A stretch of 34,445 nt of DNA from contig JAYTWR010000014.1 of NCBI GenBank assembly GCA_043743335.1, positions 1 through 34,445 of the forward strand, in the 5' to 3' direction. The stretch is from UBA5216 sp043743335 (GTDB taxonomy: Bacteria; Pseudomonadota; Gammaproteobacteria; Burkholderiales; SG8-41). The position numbers were made by a program, and so were the translations under genes. The notes beneath the pieces are model-generated. The model worked only from the letters and a program-made list of their open reading frames with translations, did no database searches and was not told where the DNA came from. Each line of letters begins with the position of its first letter. Position 1 is the stretch's first letter. Positions 31,700 to 34,445 of this stretch are shown here, one piece after another.

Positions 31700-33220
31700 T
31701 CAGCCCTCCGGTGGCCATCGGGTATCCAAATCCAGCGGCCACGACGGGCGCGGCATGCGCTTCCACAGATAGCGCTCGAGCACGGGCGATGTCAGCCCTG
31801 CGGCGTCCACTTCAATAATGCGTTCATCGCTGTACCAAGTGTCGATACCGGCGCGAAAGTGGCCGCGTGATTTGACCACCAGCGATGAGAACGCGCCGAT
31901 GTCCAGACCCAAGGTTTCAAAGAACACCGGGTCAGCGCATTGAATGCGCCGCGAACATACAACCATGGTCAAACCACCTATGCGAATCGCCACCGCACGG
32001 CCCATGTTCACCGTACGCCCGGCGTAGATACCGCGTCGCCCCACCACCAAGCCATCCGACAGCGCCAGCACGGTGGCGGTGACCGGCACCTCACGTCCGT
32101 AACTGTCCGCACGGCCTTCGTTAAGGATTAAATTCACCGTAGCGCCCACACCGGCGGTGTGGCAATGCGCTGCTGCCGCAGGATCCACAAAGTTACCCAG
32201 CAACGCACCTTCAACACGCTCGGCCAGCAGACGTTCGAGGATGTCCGTGGTGTTGCCGCGCCCGCCGCCGCCCGGATTGTCGGCGACATCCGCGAGACAC
32301 ACCGCAGTGCGCTCGCCGTTGCGGCCGGCCGCTACAGCGCGGGCAACGGCCTCATCCAGCGGCGTCAACCGCACCCGAAAGCGCTCGCGCTCTGCCCACG
32401 CAAATGTGGCGAGCTGCCGTGCCAAGGCCTTGGGTTTATCGCCATGGCCATAGGTCAGAATGGTGATGCCGCCTTCACCCACGTCGCCCAAGGTAAAGCC
32501 GCCGAGGATGGACACCACCGGCAAATCAGGGCCGATGTGCCGCTGGCCCTCGGTGATCATGTCCGCATACGCGCCGCGCGCGGTGAGTAGCGTGACGGAC
32601 GGCGGTGCGATCGGCAGGCGTATAAACGCTTTCTCCCACCGCTCGCCCGCCAGCAGGCGGCGCATGAGCGCGGCAGCCTCGCGGCCACGCTCGCGCCGGT
32701 CAACGTGCGGGTTGGTGCGATACGACAAAATGCAGTCGGCGCTATCCACCATGCGCTGTGAAATATTGGCGTGTAGATCGACGCTGCTCAATACCGGCGC
32801 GTGCGGCCCGGCGGCTTCGCGTGCGAGTGCGTAGAGCGCGCCATCCGGGTCTTCGCTACCGGACGCGGCCATGGCACCGTGGTTACACACGTAGACGGCA
32901 TCCAGCGGCGTAGCGGCGGCGAGCAGCGCGCGCATGCGTGCAAACGTCGCATCCACAAAAGCCTGATCCGCCGGCCCGCCCGGCTCAGTGGCTGTAATGA
33001 GAATCGGCAGCGGCAGCCAAGGCCCGCCGGCATTCATGATTTCAATAAAGCCGGGAATTTCAGCGGGCATATTGGGCGCGGGCTTTGCCGCTTCGACGAG
33101 CATGGCCTCGCCTTCGAGATAGCACGATCTGCGGAAATCAGCCTCCGTGGAAACCGGCGCGAACGCGTTGCTCTCAAGGTGTATGCCCACGATGGCGATG
33201 CGGGGACAGGATGCACTCAT
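31700..33220 (-). CDS. M81 family metallopeptidase (MlrC-like)
   Basis: A 506-residue protein related to MlrC (microcystinase C), a zinc enzyme that cleaves the linear microcystin tetrapeptide. The N-terminal domain carries the presumed metal site: His14 (IHLESNAF), Asp148 and His150 (SVDLHANIS), and His172 (TNPHVDRRERG). The C-terminal MlrC domain shows DNPGGGGRGNTTDILERLL and NMGRAVAIRIGGLTMVV. Many M81 proteins occur in bacteria with no link to microcystin and are encoded beside transporters and dehydrogenases, as here; the true substrate is probably another amide. AAAGG lies about 8 nt before ATG 33220. Confidence 0.9.
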   Translation of the reverse strand: MSASCPRIAIVGIHLESNAFAPVSTEADFRRSCYLEGEAMLVEAAKPAPNMPAEIPGFIEIMNAGGPWLPLPILITATEPGGPADQAFVDATFARMRALLAAATPLDAVYVCNHGAMAASGSEDPDGALYALAREAAGPHAPVLSSVDLHANISQRMVDSADCILSYRTNPHVDRRERGREAAALMRRLLAGERWEKAFIRLPIAPPSVTLLTARGAYADMITEGQRHIGPDLPVVSILGGFTLGDVGEGGITILTYGHGDKPKALARQLATFAWAERERFRVRLTPLDEAVARAVAAGRNGERTAVCLADVADNPGGGGRGNTTDILERLLAERVEGALLGNFVDPAAAAHCHTAGVGATVNLILNEGRADSYGREVPVTATVLALSDGLVVGRRGIYAGRTVNMGRAVAIRIGGLTMVVCSRRIQCADPVFFETLGLDIGAFSSLVVKSRGHFRAGIDTWYSDERIIEVDAAGLTSPVLERYLWKRMPRPSWPLDLDTRWPPEG

Positions 33221-33320
33221 GATTGGGCCTTTGTCGGATCAGCGTGACGGGAGGAATCTTCGGCGGCTACGGGCAGTTCCAACGCAGTATGGCGCTTGAA
33301 ACCGCTACGGCATCGGATTA

Positions 33321-33348
33321 AATAAAAATAAATTAAATCAATTACTTA
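33321..33348 (+). repeat. Recurrent AT-rich border motif, copy 6
   Basis: Core AATCAATTACTTA at 33336-33348, with an A-rich left flank. It ends exactly where recognisable IS91-type transposase sequence begins. The core is identical to that of copy 1, which lies beside the IS66 remnant. Confidence 0.5.
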
Positions 33349-34247
33349 ATGGCGTTTATGAAAACACCGCCGAAGGTGAGCGGGCGTTCCGCGAAGCACC
33401 AGTGCCCGCAAAAGAACAACTCACCACGCTGCTCAACAAAATCATCCATCGCATCATTAAGCACCTCACCCAAACCGGCCACCTCATCGAAGAACAAGGC
33501 GAGGTGTATCTTGCCAACACCGGCGCGGATAACGCGCTTGCTCCGTTACAGGCGGCCTCCGCCACCTGGCGCATTGCACACGGCCCACGCGCCGGGCAAA
33601 AGGTGCTGCGCATCACCGATGGGCAACCGTATCAGCCACGCCCGGCAAAAGACGCGCTGTGCGCCAACGCCCATGGCTTTAGCCTGCACGCGGGAGTGGC
33701 CATCGCCGCCAACGACCGACAGAGGCTAGAACAGCTTTGCCGCTACATCACGCGTCCGGCCATCAGCAACGAGCGGCTGGCGATCAACGGCAAAGGCCAG
33801 ATCGTGCTCAAACTCAAAACGCCGTGGAAAGACGGTGCCACGCACATCGTGATGGAGCCGATGGAATTCATGCAACGGCTGGCGGCACTGGTGCCAAGGC
33901 CACGGCTGCACCTGACGCGGTTTCACGGCGTGCTCGCGCCGAATGCAAAACTCAGATCGAAAGTGGTGCCGGGTGCGCAGGAGCAAAAAACACCGGAGGC
34001 GCAGACACCGGAAGAAGACCCCCCTTGCGCGCACGGCGCACGCATGCGCTGGGCGCAAATGCTAAAGCGCGTGTTCGACATCGATAGGGAGCGTTGCGCG
34101 TGTGGCGGCAAGCTCAAATTCATCGCCGTGATCGAACAGCCGGACGTGATCGAAAAAACACTCAAGCACCTGGCTCTTGACCCGCAACCGCCGCCGATAG
34201 CGCGAGCGCGGCGGGCGGAGATGGGGGAGTTGTTTGAGGCGGCGTGA
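33348..34247 (+). pseudogene. IS91-type transposase, 5'-truncated
   Basis: From 33348 the frame reads NGVYENTAEGERAFRE and continues to a stop at 34247, matching the C-terminal two-thirds of IS91/IS801-type HUH transposases. Landmarks are LCRYITRPAISNERLAI, LKTPWKDGATHIVMEPMEF, ALVPRPRLHLTRFHGVLAPN and a C-terminal CACGGKLKFIAVIEQ. The N-terminal zinc finger and the HUH histidine motif are missing, so no active transposase can be made. The frame is otherwise intact. A GTG at 33402 could initiate a shortened product. Confidence 0.87.
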
Positions 34248-34258
34248 CCGTGCAGACA

Positions 34259-34305
34259 GGCCAAGCGCGAGCGGGTTTTATCGGAGGCGAGGGTGGTGCT
34301 TGGCC
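34259..34305 (+). other. Inverted repeat downstream of the IS91 remnant
   Basis: GGCCAAGC (34259-34266) and GCTTGGCC (34298-34305) form an 8-bp inverted repeat with a 31-nt loop, 12 nt past the transposase stop. It may be the subterminal hairpin of an IS91-type end. The remaining bases to 34445 contain no gene that I recognise; AAAACAGATACTTAAG near 34336 is a degenerate relative of the border motif. Confidence 0.35.
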
Positions 34306-34445
34306 TATGCGGATGTGATGGTGGAAAAGTCTAGTTAAAACAGATACTTAAGTGCAGTGTGCTTGATGGGCTATGCGGGCCGCGACGGCTAAATTGCGTG
34401 GCATGGCGAAATTGACCGTTTGCGCTCGCGCAGATACATTGGCGC

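Noticed and set aside
31700..33220. Microcystin degradation cluster
   Set aside because: Only an MlrC-like protein is present; mlrA, mlrB and mlrD are absent, and M81 proteins are widespread without this function.
1..34445. CRISPR array, tRNA or rRNA genes
   Set aside because: No regularly spaced identical repeats of CRISPR length, no cloverleaf with a CCA-type end and no rRNA sequence was seen on either strand by eye.

Overview
The window looks like the chromosome of a Betaproteobacterium, probably Burkholderiales or a close relative. The signs are GC-rich codon use, several orphan Bug-type periplasmic binding proteins, an ffh gene divergent from a ccsA-like gene, a Proteobacteria-type two-gene AddA/AddB-like nuclease, and a seven-iron ferredoxin near trxA and rho. 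This placement comes from gene content only; there is no rRNA gene here to confirm it.

Layout. 1-285: the 3' end of a decayed group II intron (domains V and VI intact, reverse transcriptase gutted). 497-2853: Bug protein plus MmgE/PrpD enzyme. 2869-3683: broken IS66 transposase. 3712-9622: Bug proteins, a SnoaL-like protein, a D-2-hydroxyacid dehydrogenase, a galactose-binding-like protein and an ornithine-cyclodeaminase-family oxidoreductase. 9785-10243: a peroxiredoxin whose peroxidatic cysteine codon is an in-frame TGA followed by a bacterial-SECIS-like hairpin, so probably a selenoprotein. 10472-12749: SRPBCC/CoxG-like protein, thiamine-diphosphate enzyme and intrinsic terminator. 12803-15926: ffh, ccsA-like gene and EamA transporter. 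16012-19217: DUF1080 lipoprotein, two Bug proteins, a serine-hydrolase stub and an internally deleted Bug gene. 19319-28262, all minus strand: enolase-superfamily enzyme, AddA-like and AddB-like genes, an exported protein of unknown function, and fdxA. 28371-30488: a structured leader or small RNA, trxA and rho. 30529-33220, minus strand: Ldh-family oxidoreductase and M81 (MlrC-like) peptidase. 33348-34247: 3' part of an IS91-type transposase.

How the parts work together. Housekeeping blocks (ffh/ccsA, addAB, trxA/rho) alternate with accessory catabolic blocks. In the accessory blocks, orphan Bug proteins sit beside enzymes for hydroxy acids, keto acids and amino-acid-like substrates. No tctA/tctB membrane genes are present, so these binding proteins must use a transporter encoded elsewhere or act as sensors. 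Mobile-element debris lies at both ends and at 2.9-3.7 kb.

The most notable finding is the TGA-containing peroxiredoxin. Next are the promoter-to-terminator structured RNA ahead of trxA and an AT-rich motif (core AATCAANNNNTTR) that recurs at gene borders.
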